DNA of 64,000 nt from the NCBI RefSeq assembly GCF_002813325.1, contig NZ_PHUG01000001.1, forward strand, positions 1,798,001-1,862,000, given 5' to 3'. Positions within the stretch are counted from its first letter, which is position 1; each line of letters starts with the position of its first letter. Below are positions 51,597-61,117 of this stretch, piece by piece. The position numbers were made by a program, and so were the translations under genes. The stretch comes from Janthinobacterium sp. 64. Its GTDB lineage: Bacteria; Pseudomonadota; Gammaproteobacteria; Burkholderiales; Burkholderiaceae_D. The notes under the pieces were generated by a model that did no database searches, was not told the DNA's origin, and saw only the letters and a list, made by a program, of their open reading frames with translations.

Positions 51597-53726
51597 TCAG
51601 GCGGCCGGCCGCCCCGCTCCCGGCAAGGGAATCTGCAGGGACAAACGGCAACCGGCGCCCGAGGCCGGCATGCCCACCTCGAAGTGGCCGCCCAGCGCCG
51701 TCACCCGCTCGGCAATGCCGATCAGGCCAAAGCACTGCTTCTTGCGCTGCTGCAGCGGCGTGATGCCGATGCCGTTGTCGCTGATGACCACATACACGGC
51801 GCAGGCATCCGAGCTGAGCTCGATCTCGGCCTGGCTGGCCTGGGCATGGCGCATGACGTTGCTGAGCGCTTCCTGCACGATGCGGAACAGCACGATCTCG
51901 ACCTGGCTGCCGATGGCGGCAAACAGGGCCTCGTCGCGTATCAGCAGGCGGCAAGCGACGCCGCTGCGCTTGCGGAAGTCGCCTACCTGCCACTCGATGG
52001 CCGCCTGCAAGCCCAGGTCCAACGCCATCGGGCGCAACTCGTTCATGATGCCGCGCACGCTCTTGATGGTGGTGTCGACGTTGCTGAGCACGGCGCCGAC
52101 CCGGCGGTGCAGGCGCGGATGGGAGCCTTCCGTGCGGGCGCTGAGCATGGAAATATCGATGCGCAGCGCCAGCAGGTTTTGCCCCAGTTCATCGTGGATA
52201 TCGCGCGAAATGCGCTTGCGCTCGTCTTCCTTGGCCGTTTCCAGGTGCAGCGCCAGCTGGCGCAGCTGCGCATGCGACTGGCGCAACGCGCCATCCATCA
52301 GCTTGCGCTCGGTAATGTCCGTGTGCGCCACCACCACGCGCAGCGGCCCTTCACCGAGGAAACGGCTGATCCTGGCCTGCGACCAGCGGGGGCCTGAGCG
52401 CGTGGCAAATTCATACTCGAGCGCAAACGTGTCGGCCGTGCCGGCAATCACGGCGCGGATGCCGGCGGACAGCTCGCGTCCCGCGCTGCGCTGCCAGCGC
52501 GGGTCCGTCTCACAGAATTCCAGGTACTGCAGCGGCCGTGGCGTTTGCCCGACGAAAGCCAGGCAAGCCTGGTTGGCATGCACGAGGCTGCCCGCCTGGT
52601 CCAGCACCAGCACCCGGTCCGTCAGCGAATCGATGGTGGCGTGAAAGAAACGCTCGGCATCGCGCAAGGCTTCCTGTGCCCGCTCGCGCTGCTGCACTTC
52701 CAGCTGCAGATGCTGGTTGGCGCGCAGCAATTCAGCCGTGCGGTCGATGACGCGCTGATCCAGTTCGCGGTGCAGTTCGCGCAAGTCCGCTTCGGCCAGC
52801 TTGCGTTCCGTGATATCGGAAAACACGCCGACAAAGTGACTGATGCTGCCATCCGGGCTGCGCATGGGCGTGATCGACAGCGATTCGACGAAGCGCTCGC
52901 CATTCTTGCGCCGGTTCACCAGTTCGCCATACCAGCTGCCATCCTGGTGCAGGCTGCGCCACATGGTTTCATAAAAATGCGGCAAATGCGTGCCGCCGCC
53001 GAGGAAGGACGGATCGCGCCCGATGGCTTCCTCCGCCTGGTAGCCGGTGATGGCGGTGAAGGCGGGGTTGACGGAAATGATGCGGTTGGCGCTGTCCGTC
53101 ACCAGCACGCCTTCGCGGATGCTGTCGAGGATGACGAAGGCGCGCCGCAAGGCCGATTCGCGCGCATGCTCGTCGCCCAGGTCCGTCACTAGCATGCGCG
53201 CCGTGGCGCTGGCCGCATCGAAATTGGCTTCGATGCGCACCATGCGGCCCATGCCGCCCGCCTCGCCTTCGAACAGTTGCGCCTCGAACACCTGGCGCGC
53301 GCCGCTGGTAAAGACGGCATCGAGGAAGCGGCGGAAGCCGCCCTGCGCCTGCGGCGCGACGAATTGCTCGAAGCGCAGCCCCAGCAGCTGGTTCTTCTCG
53401 CGCTGCAACAAGCCGCAGGCCGCCACGTTGACACGCGTGATGACGCCCTCGCGCGCCAGCGAAAAATAGCTGACGGGCGCCTGTTCATACAGCTGCGCAT
53501 AACGGTCGCGGCTGCTTTCAAACTCATTCTTCAGCTGTTCCAGCTCGGCCAGGGCCGCACTCTGCATTTCCAGCTCGATCTGGCTGACCTGCAACTCATG
53601 CAGCTGGCGCATCACCTCTTCATTCGACCGCGGTGGCGCTACGGACTGACGCTGCTGCGCCGCCAATTGCTCGGCCTGCTCTCGCAACCTGGCCAGTCCG
53701 CCCCCGTCGTCGAATGGTTCGCTCAT
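51597..53726 (-). CDS. PAS-containing sensor histidine kinase (HisKA_3 type)
   Basis: 709 residues, soluble: a coiled-coil start, three PAS-like domains (about 75-185, 195-310 and 358-475), phosphoacceptor His511 in RISRDIHDELGQNLLALRI (NarX/HisKA_3 type), and an ATPase domain with VQEALSNVMRHAQAS and ISDNGIGI. The NarL-type regulator expected as partner is not adjacent. The ATG overlaps the stop of the upstream CheB-CheR gene (ATGA), so the two are translationally coupled. Confidence 0.9.
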   Translation of the reverse strand: MSEPFDDGGGLARLREQAEQLAAQQRQSVAPPRSNEEVMRQLHELQVSQIELEMQSAALAELEQLKNEFESSRDRYAQLYEQAPVSYFSLAREGVITRVNVAACGLLQREKNQLLGLRFEQFVAPQAQGGFRRFLDAVFTSGARQVFEAQLFEGEAGGMGRMVRIEANFDAASATARMLVTDLGDEHARESALRRAFVILDSIREGVLVTDSANRIISVNPAFTAITGYQAEEAIGRDPSFLGGGTHLPHFYETMWRSLHQDGSWYGELVNRRKNGERFVESLSITPMRSPDGSISHFVGVFSDITERKLAEADLRELHRELDQRVIDRTAELLRANQHLQLEVQQRERAQEALRDAERFFHATIDSLTDRVLVLDQAGSLVHANQACLAFVGQTPRPLQYLEFCETDPRWQRSAGRELSAGIRAVIAGTADTFALEYEFATRSGPRWSQARISRFLGEGPLRVVVAHTDITERKLMDGALRQSHAQLRQLALHLETAKEDERKRISRDIHDELGQNLLALRIDISMLSARTEGSHPRLHRRVGAVLSNVDTTIKSVRGIMNELRPMALDLGLQAAIEWQVGDFRKRSGVACRLLIRDEALFAAIGSQVEIVLFRIVQEALSNVMRHAQASQAEIELSSDACAVYVVISDNGIGITPLQQRKKQCFGLIGIAERVTALGGHFEVGMPASGAGCRLSLQIPLPGAGRPAA

Positions 53727-56317
53727 GACACGCTATCTCCCGCTTTCCCGTCGGCCACGGCGCCGAACTGGATCTGGCGCAACTGGGCTTCCAGCAGTTT
53801 CGATTCCGTGATGTTGATGAAGGTCACCACCACGCCATCGATCACGTTTTCGATCGTGCGGTACGGCATGATGCGTACGTTGTACCAGCGTCCCGTCTTG
53901 GTTTCCACTTGCCGCTCGCAAAACACGAGGCTGCGGATCACTTCCAGTGCGTCCACTTCCAGGTTCGGGTAGGCCAGGTCGTTGACGATGTCGCTGAGCG
54001 GGCGGCGCAAGTCGGTCTGGATCAGCTTGTAGATTTGCGTGGCCGGCGCCGTGAAGCGGCGGATGCGCAGGTCGCTGTCGAGGAAGATGGTGGCGATGTC
54101 CGTGCTGTTGAGCAAATTCTTCATATCGCTGTTGACCAGCGACAAATCATCGACCTTCGATTGCAGCTCGGCATTGACGGTGTACAACTCTTCGTTGAGC
54201 GACTGCATTTCTTCCTTCGACGTCGTCAGTTCCTCGTTCGTCGATTGCAATTCTTCATTGGTCGACTGCAATTCCTCGTTGGCCGATTTCAGTTCCTCGC
54301 GCGAGGTCTGCATCTCGTCGCGCACGGCCTGGATTTCATTGCGCGCCTGGATCAGCTGCTGCTCCAGTTCCAGCACCTTCGGGTTCGGCGAGCGGCCGCG
54401 GCGCACTTCGGCCACGAGCGGCACGCTGGAAAACGTGACGAACACCATGCCACGCAAGGATTCAGGCTGGCTCAGCGCTTCCGCGCTCAGGTCCACGCCC
54501 AGCGATTGGCCCAAATGGTCCCTGACCACCAGGCCCTTCAGGCGCACCACGCTTTCGCTTTGCAGCGCTTGCTTGATGAGTCCTGCCAACTCATAGCGCA
54601 AGCCTTCGCGCGCCATCGCATGGATATTCCAGTTGGCCTTGCCAGCAGCCGGCTCCAGAAACGCGCCCGTGCGGCCGTTGATGTACAGGATGTCCCCATC
54701 CTGGTTCAGCAGCGCGGCAGCCGGTGAATATTTCTGGAGCAATAATTGCTCGACATGCGATTGTATCTTTCCGGTCATGCTGACTTCTCTCGTGTCGCTA
54801 GGTGTAGGGGGGGATGCCAACGATACCTTGGTAGGAAAATACGTGGGCAGGCGCTGGCGCGCCAGGTTGTCGAGGCGGCGGTACAGCCGGGTCGACGTGG
54901 TCAGGGGCGAAAACAGGTCGGAAAAATGACCGGGCGTGTCTGCGCTGCCCAGCAACAAAATTCCGTCCCGGTTCAGGGCGTAATGAAACAAGGGTATCAA
55001 ACGCTGCTGCAGCTTGGCATTGAGGTAAATCAACAGATTGCGGCAGCACAAGATGTCGAGCTTGGTGAAAGGCGGGTCGGAAATGATGTTTTGCTGGGCA
55101 AAGATGATCGAATTGCGGATCTCTTTTTTCACGTGGTAGTCGTTCTTGTCGCGCAAGAAGAAACGCTCCAGGCGCTCGGCCGAGACATCGCTGCTGATAC
55201 TGTGCGGAAAACGCCCCTGGCGCGCGCGGTCGATGGCGTCGCCCGACAGGTCAGTGGCAAAAATCTGCAGGCTGTACTTCGACGGCGGGTTGCTGCTGGC
55301 CACCACTTCATGGAAGACCATGGCCAGCGAATAGGCTTCCTCTCCCGTCGAACAGGCGGGCACCCAGGCCTTGAAGGCGCGCCCGTCCGGATGGGCCGCC
55401 AGCATTTGCGGCAAGACCACCATCTTCAGGTACTCCCACACCTTCTGGTCGCGGAAGAAGCTCGTCACGCCGATCAGCAATTCCTTGAACAATAAATCGA
55501 TTTCAGCGGGATTGGCGCGCAAATACGGCACGTATTCTTCCATCGACGTCATTTGATACAAGCTCATACGCCGCTCGATGCGGCGCAGCACCGTATTGAT
55601 CTTGTAGTCGGTAAAGCTGTTGCCCGTGTGCGCCGACAGCAAGCCCACAATTTCCTGCAGGGAATTGCGGCCGCCCGGTTCGTGACCCGGCAAGCTGAGA
55701 AAGCTGCTGCGGAACAGATAGCTGATGATCTTCTCCGGCATCTTGTCGGGAAAGTCGATCAGGTCCACCACTTCTGCGGAAATTGCGCTCTGCGGCATCA
55801 TGTCGAACTTGGCCGTATCCGGGTGCTGCGCCAGAGTCAGGCCGCCCACCTGCTTGATCGCCTGCAAGCCGCGCGTGCCGTCGCTGCCCATGCCGGAAAA
55901 AATCACGCCCACGGCCAGTTCGCCCAGTTCACTGGCGAGGCTCTCGAAAAAAGTATTGATGGGCAGGCGGTGCCCGCGCAGCTGCAGCGGCTCGCTGAGC
56001 AGGAAACGCCCCCTGGACAGGCTCAGGTCCGCGTTCGACGGTATCACATAGATATGGTTGGGCCGCAATTCCGCCTGGTGCGTGATTTCCGTGACGGGGA
56101 TGCTGGTGGCGCGCTGCAGTAATTCCGGCAGCATGGCCTTTTGCGTGGGATCAAGGTGCTGGATCACCACATAGGCTATCCCGCTTTCCTGCGGCACGTT
56201 CGCCAGGAAGGCGACGATGGGATCGAGTCCACCGGCGGATGCGCCGATGGCCACCACAGGGAAAACGATGGCGGCCAACTCGGGAACGGAAGTATTGCTG
56301 TGTTTGCTGCGTGTCAT
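53723..56317 (-). CDS. CheB-CheR-PAS fusion protein (methylesterase/methyltransferase)
   Basis: About 864 residues. N-terminal CheB methylesterase without a receiver: Ser27 (AIGASAGG), His54 (VIQHLDP), Asp145 (SGMGSDGTRG). Next is a CheR domain (DYKINTVLRRIERRMSLYQM, ACSTGEEAYSLAMVFHEV), then a long coiled coil with repeated NEELQST units, and a C-terminal PAS domain. Such proteins signal through downstream kinases rather than classical chemotaxis. ATG 56317 is preferred; ATG 56383 would add 22 residues. Confidence 0.9.
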   Translation of the reverse strand: MTRSKHSNTSVPELAAIVFPVVAIGASAGGLDPIVAFLANVPQESGIAYVVIQHLDPTQKAMLPELLQRATSIPVTEITHQAELRPNHIYVIPSNADLSLSRGRFLLSEPLQLRGHRLPINTFFESLASELGELAVGVIFSGMGSDGTRGLQAIKQVGGLTLAQHPDTAKFDMMPQSAISAEVVDLIDFPDKMPEKIISYLFRSSFLSLPGHEPGGRNSLQEIVGLLSAHTGNSFTDYKINTVLRRIERRMSLYQMTSMEEYVPYLRANPAEIDLLFKELLIGVTSFFRDQKVWEYLKMVVLPQMLAAHPDGRAFKAWVPACSTGEEAYSLAMVFHEVVASSNPPSKYSLQIFATDLSGDAIDRARQGRFPHSISSDVSAERLERFFLRDKNDYHVKKEIRNSIIFAQQNIISDPPFTKLDILCCRNLLIYLNAKLQQRLIPLFHYALNRDGILLLGSADTPGHFSDLFSPLTTSTRLYRRLDNLARQRLPTYFPTKVSLASPPTPSDTREVSMTGKIQSHVEQLLLQKYSPAAALLNQDGDILYINGRTGAFLEPAAGKANWNIHAMAREGLRYELAGLIKQALQSESVVRLKGLVVRDHLGQSLGVDLSAEALSQPESLRGMVFVTFSSVPLVAEVRRGRSPNPKVLELEQQLIQARNEIQAVRDEMQTSREELKSANEELQSTNEELQSTNEELTTSKEEMQSLNEELYTVNAELQSKVDDLSLVNSDMKNLLNSTDIATIFLDSDLRIRRFTAPATQIYKLIQTDLRRPLSDIVNDLAYPNLEVDALEVIRSLVFCERQVETKTGRWYNVRIMPYRTIENVIDGVVVTFINITESKLLEAQLRQIQFGAVADGKAGDSVS

Positions 56318-56456
56318 CTTCGGCAAGAATGCAGCGCGGCACGTGCGCCAGGCTGGCGGATGGATAATATTCCATTCTAGCATCCAAGACGCACGGCAAA
56401 ACGCGAATTTGGCGCAGGGATTTCACCTGCGCCAGCCTGCCGCGTTGCTACTTCCC

Positions 56457-57881
56457 TTACTGCGCCTGCGGCGCATGCCAGCCGCCGCCCAGCGACTGGA
56501 TCAGGGCCACGGCCGTCGTCTGGCGGTCCGCCTGCGCCTGCACCAGCGAACGGCGCGCCGACAGGGCCGTCACTTGCGCCGTCACCACATCCGTGTAGCC
56601 GACCTGGCCCGCGTTGTAGCGGTTCAGCATCTGCTGCTCGACCTGATCGGCGGCGGACGACGCCTGCTGGCGCAAGGCCAGCTGCTCGGCCAGCGCGCGC
56701 GTGGCCGACAACTGGTCTTCCACGGCGCCAAAGGCACTGAGTACCGTCTGGCGGTAACGGGCCACGGCCGCTTCATGCCCCGCCTTGGCCGCATCCACGC
56801 TGGCCGTGGTGGCGCCCGCGTTGAACAGCGTTTGCGCGGCCGACACGCCCAAGGACCACAGGCTCGACGATGCATTGAACAGGTCGCCCACACGGCTGGC
56901 GCCGGAACCGTACGATCCCGTCAGGTTCAGGCTCGGATAATAGGCCGAGCGGGCGATGCCGATCTGCTCGTTGGCAACGGCCACCCTGCGCTCGGCGGCC
57001 GCGATGTCGGGACGGCGTTGCAGCAGGGTCGACGGCACGCCCAGCGGCACCTCCGGCACGGTCATGGTCCACGGCGCCACGGCCAGGCTGAAGTCGGACG
57101 GCGCGCGGCCCAGCAGGATGGCGATCGCGTGTTCGAGCTGGGCGCGCGCACGCGTCTGGCTCGACAGGTCGATCTGCGCATTGGCCAGCTGCGTCTGCGC
57201 CTGCAGCAGATCGGACTTGGCGGCGATGCCGGAGTTGAAGCGGTTGCTGGTGATCTCGAGCACGCGCTTGTAGCCGTCGATGGTGGCAATGAGCAGCGCG
57301 ATCTGCGCATCGCTCTGGCGCAGCGAAAAGTAATTGGTGGCCAGTTCGCCCTGCGCCGACAGGCGCGCTGCGGCCAGGTCGGCCGCGCTGGCGGCCGCGC
57401 TGGCGTCGGCCCCCGTCACGCCGGCGCGCAGCTTGCCCCACACGTCCGGTTCCCACGAGGCGCCGATGGCGGCCTTGAAATTGTTGTTCGTCTGCTGCTC
57501 GCCCCCGCCGCCGGAGCGGGCGCCGCTGCCCGTCAGGTTCACCGTCGGGAACAGCGAGGCGCGCTGTTCGCGCACCAGTGCGCGCGCCTGCTCGTAGGAG
57601 GCGATGGCGGCGGCCACGTTCTGGTTCGATATGTCGATGCCTTCGGCCAGCTGGTTCAGCTGCGCGTCGCCGAACAGGGTCCACCACGGCCCCCGTTCCA
57701 GGGTATCGGCCGGCACGGCGGGCTGCCAGCCGGCCGCCTCCTTGAACGTTTGCGGCGCGGCGGCCGTCGGCGTCTCATACGCGGGGCTGACGGCGCAGCC
57801 GGCCAGGAGAACTGCAGCCGCCGCCAATGCCAGCAGGTGGCGTGCGGGGACGGCGGATGGAATAGGTTTTACTTGCTTCAT
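56457..57881 (-). CDS. Outer-membrane efflux lipoprotein (NodT/OprM family)
   Basis: 474 residues. Lipobox LLAGCAVSP with Cys29, then two OEP repeats (LNQLAEGIDISNQNVAAAIA; GVPSTLLQRRPDIAAAERRV), as in RND outer-membrane channels. The start overlaps the stop of the mdtC-like gene by 4 bases, so it is the outer-membrane partner of that pump. Confidence 0.93.
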   Translation of the reverse strand: MKQVKPIPSAVPARHLLALAAAAVLLAGCAVSPAYETPTAAAPQTFKEAAGWQPAVPADTLERGPWWTLFGDAQLNQLAEGIDISNQNVAAAIASYEQARALVREQRASLFPTVNLTGSGARSGGGGEQQTNNNFKAAIGASWEPDVWGKLRAGVTGADASAAASAADLAAARLSAQGELATNYFSLRQSDAQIALLIATIDGYKRVLEITSNRFNSGIAAKSDLLQAQTQLANAQIDLSSQTRARAQLEHAIAILLGRAPSDFSLAVAPWTMTVPEVPLGVPSTLLQRRPDIAAAERRVAVANEQIGIARSAYYPSLNLTGSYGSGASRVGDLFNASSSLWSLGVSAAQTLFNAGATTASVDAAKAGHEAAVARYRQTVLSAFGAVEDQLSATRALAEQLALRQQASSAADQVEQQMLNRYNAGQVGYTDVVTAQVTALSARRSLVQAQADRQTTAVALIQSLGGGWHAPQAQ

Positions 57882-60800
57882 GATTGTGTGCTCGGGTTAT
57901 CTGGCCCAGGAATGCGGCTCAATTGCTGCTCGTCGGCGCTGCGCGTGCGCAGCTTGTCGAGCAGGATGTAGACCACCGGGGTGGTCAGCAATGTGAGTAA
58001 CTGGCTGGCAATCAGGCCACCGATGATGGCGACCCCCAAGGGCTGGCGTAGCTCCGACCCCTCGCCGAAACCGATCGCCAGCGGCAAGGCGCCAAGCGCC
58101 GCCGCCAGGGTGGTCATCAGAATGGGGCGGAAACGCAGCAAACATGCCTCGCGCACCGCCTCCACCGCTGTCAGGCCGCGCGAACGCTCGGCCTCCAGCG
58201 CGAAGTCGATGATCAATATAGCATTTTTCTTGACGATACCGATCAACAGGAACACGCCGATCAGGGCGATGATGGAAAACTCCATGCGGAACAGCAGCAG
58301 CGCCAGCACGGCGCCCACCCCTGCCGACGGCAAGGTCGACAGCACGGTGACCGGGTGGATCAGGCTTTCGTACAAAATGCCCAGCACGATGTAGATCACC
58401 ACGATGGCCGCCAGGATCAACAGCGGCTGCTCCTTGTTGCTGTCCTGCGCGCTCTTCGCCGAACCCTGGAAGCTGCCGCGCACGTTGACGGGCATGCCGA
58501 TTTCCGACTCTGCCTGGGCCACGGCCGCCTGGCCGTCGCTGAGCGGATAGCCGTCGGCCAGGTTGAACGACACGGTGGTGGCCAGTTCGCCGCCCTGGTG
58601 GTTGATGGAGGTCGCCGTCGAGCTTTCGGCAAAGCTGCTGAACGACGACAGCGGCACCATGTGCGCCAGGGTCGTGGACAGGGCCGAGCCGCTGGACGGA
58701 TCGCGCGCTGCCGTCGTGCTGGACGACGTCGCAGCGACGGCGCTGGTGGTGGCGGTCGTGGCGGTGGCGGCAACGGCCGCCGCATTCGACGCCGGCACAT
58801 ACACGGAGCGCAGCGCTTCCGGGCTTTGCGCATAGCGCGGCGCCACTTCCATGATCACGTGGTACTGGTTCAGCTCATCGTAGATGGTCGCCACCTGGCG
58901 CTGGCCGAAGCTGTTGTACAGCGCATTGTCGATGTCGCGCACCTGCACGCCCAGCTGCGTGGCACGGTCCTTGTCGATGCTGACAAAGGTTTCCACGCCG
59001 TTTTCCGCCTGGTCCGTGTCCACGTCGATCAGGGCCGGCTGCAGCTTCATCTGGTCGGCCAGTTTCGCCGCCCATTTCTTCAGGTCCGCCTGGTTATCGC
59101 TGATCAGGGTGTACTGGTAGGTCGAGTTGCTGGAGCGCCCGCCCATGCGCAAGTCCTGCACGGGGTTGAGGAACAGCGAAATGCCCGTCACCTTGGCCAG
59201 CTGCGGGCGCAGGCGCGCGATCACGGCCTGGCCCTTGTCCGTGCGCTGCGACGCCGGTTTCAAGTCGATGAACATGAAGCCGCCGCCTGCCCTGCCGCCG
59301 CCCGTAAACCCCACGACGGTAGCGACGGCCGGATCGTCCTTGATGATGTTGACCAGCTGGCGCAATTTACCCTGCATGGCCTGGAACGAGATGCTCTGGT
59401 CGGCGCGCATGCCGCCATTGATCTGGCCCGTGTCCTGCTGCGGGAAGAAGCCCTTGGGCGCGGCCGCGAACAGGTACACGTTCAGGCCGACGACGAACAC
59501 GAGGATGGCCATCACGAGCGCGGCGCTGGACAAGGCCCAGTCCAGGCAGTGCTCGTAGACTGTCAGCATGCGTTCGAAGCCGCGCTCGAACCAGCGCGCG
59601 ACAAGACCTGGCGGCTTGTGCTGCTGCCCGCTTTTCAGCAGCCAGGCGCACATCATCGGCGTGGTGGTCAGTGAAATGACGAGCGAAATCATCACGGCGG
59701 CCGACAGGGTCACGGCAAACTCGCGGAACAAGCGCCCCACCTGCCCGCCCATGAACAGCAGCGGGATAAAGACGGCCACCAGCGACAGGCTGATCGACAG
59801 CACCGTAAAGCCCACTTCGCGCGCGCCCAGCAGGGCCGCCTTGAAGCGGTCCATGCCCGCCTCGATGTGGCGCTGCGTGTTTTCCAGCACCACGATGGCA
59901 TCGTCGACGACAAAGCCCGTGGCCACCGTCAGCGCCATCAGGGACAGGTTGTTCAAACTGAAGCCCAGCACGTACATGACGCCAAAGGTACCCAACAGCG
60001 AGACGATGGTGGCGACGGCCGGGATGATGGTGGCGCGCACGCTGCGCAAAAAGGCGCTGACCACCAGCACGACGAGCACGATGGACAGGATCAAGGTGAA
60101 CTCGATCTCGTGCAGCGAGGAGCGGATGGAATTGGTGCTGTCGGACGCCACCTGCAGCTTGATGTCGCCCGGCAGCTGCGCCTGCAGTTGCGGCAGCAGC
60201 GCGCGCACGCCGTCCACCGTGGCGATGACGTTGGCGCCCGGCTGGCGCGTGATCAGCACGATGACGGCCGGGTCGCCATTGAACAGGCCCAGGGTATTGT
60301 TGTTTTCCACGCCGTCGACCACTTCGGCCACGTCATCGAGGCGGATGGCGGCGCCGTCGCGCCAGGCCACCACCAGGCTGCGGTAGTCGGCCGCGCTGCG
60401 CCCGCCCGAGGCCGTGCTGGCGCCCGAATAGATCTGCAGGCTGCGCGCGTCGCCGGAAATCGCCCCCTTGGGACGGTTGGCGTTGGTCGCCTGGATGGCC
60501 GCGCGCACGTCTTCCATCGACACGCTGTAGTGATTGAGCTGGTAAGGCAGCAGTTCCACGCGCACGGCCGGCAGCGAGCCGCCGCCCAGTTCCACGTCGC
60601 CCACGCCTTTGACTTGCGCCACCTTCTGCTGCACCAGGTTCGACACGGCATCGTAGATCTGGCCTGGCGTGCGCGTTTTTGACGTCAGCGCCAGGATGAT
60701 CACGGGCGCGTCGGATGGATTGGCCTTGCGGTAGGTGGGGTTGCTGCGCAGGGTGGCCGGCAAGTCCACGCGCGCGGCGGCAATGGCCGCCTGCACTTCG

Positions 60801-61117
60801 CGCGCGGCCGAATCGATCTTGCGGTTCAGGTCGAACTGCAGGTTGATGCGCGCCGAACCCGTGCCCGACGACGACGTCATCTCGTTCACGCCCGAGATCA
60901 CGCCCAGGCGCCGTTCCAGCGGCGTGGCCACCGACGTGGCCATGGTCGCGGGGCTGGCGCCGGGCAGGCTGGCGCTGACGGAAATGGTCGGATAGTCGAC
61001 CTGCGGCAGCGGCGAGACGGGCAGCACGAAGAAGGCGCCGATGCCCGCCAGCGCGATGCCGATGGTCAGCAGCACGGTGGCGATGGGACGCTTGACGAAC
61101 GGTTCGGACAAGTTCAC
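57878..61117 (-). CDS. mdtC: RND multidrug efflux permease, MdtC-like
   Basis: 1079 residues. N-terminus MNLSEPFVKRPIATVLLTIG, twelve-segment HAE1 layout, and the TM4 aspartates in TGFVVDDAIVVLENTQRHIE. A low-complexity Ala/Thr/Ser insertion (roughly bases 58663-58800) lies in the periplasmic domain and is not typical of MdtC. It is overlapped by mdtB upstream (ATGA) and by the outer-membrane channel gene downstream. Confidence 0.92.
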   Translation of the reverse strand: MNLSEPFVKRPIATVLLTIGIALAGIGAFFVLPVSPLPQVDYPTISVSASLPGASPATMATSVATPLERRLGVISGVNEMTSSSGTGSARINLQFDLNRKIDSAAREVQAAIAAARVDLPATLRSNPTYRKANPSDAPVIILALTSKTRTPGQIYDAVSNLVQQKVAQVKGVGDVELGGGSLPAVRVELLPYQLNHYSVSMEDVRAAIQATNANRPKGAISGDARSLQIYSGASTASGGRSAADYRSLVVAWRDGAAIRLDDVAEVVDGVENNNTLGLFNGDPAVIVLITRQPGANVIATVDGVRALLPQLQAQLPGDIKLQVASDSTNSIRSSLHEIEFTLILSIVLVVLVVSAFLRSVRATIIPAVATIVSLLGTFGVMYVLGFSLNNLSLMALTVATGFVVDDAIVVLENTQRHIEAGMDRFKAALLGAREVGFTVLSISLSLVAVFIPLLFMGGQVGRLFREFAVTLSAAVMISLVISLTTTPMMCAWLLKSGQQHKPPGLVARWFERGFERMLTVYEHCLDWALSSAALVMAILVFVVGLNVYLFAAAPKGFFPQQDTGQINGGMRADQSISFQAMQGKLRQLVNIIKDDPAVATVVGFTGGGRAGGGFMFIDLKPASQRTDKGQAVIARLRPQLAKVTGISLFLNPVQDLRMGGRSSNSTYQYTLISDNQADLKKWAAKLADQMKLQPALIDVDTDQAENGVETFVSIDKDRATQLGVQVRDIDNALYNSFGQRQVATIYDELNQYHVIMEVAPRYAQSPEALRSVYVPASNAAAVAATATTATTSAVAATSSSTTAARDPSSGSALSTTLAHMVPLSSFSSFAESSTATSINHQGGELATTVSFNLADGYPLSDGQAAVAQAESEIGMPVNVRGSFQGSAKSAQDSNKEQPLLILAAIVVIYIVLGILYESLIHPVTVLSTLPSAGVGAVLALLLFRMEFSIIALIGVFLLIGIVKKNAILIIDFALEAERSRGLTAVEAVREACLLRFRPILMTTLAAALGALPLAIGFGEGSELRQPLGVAIIGGLIASQLLTLLTTPVVYILLDKLRTRSADEQQLSRIPGPDNPSTQS

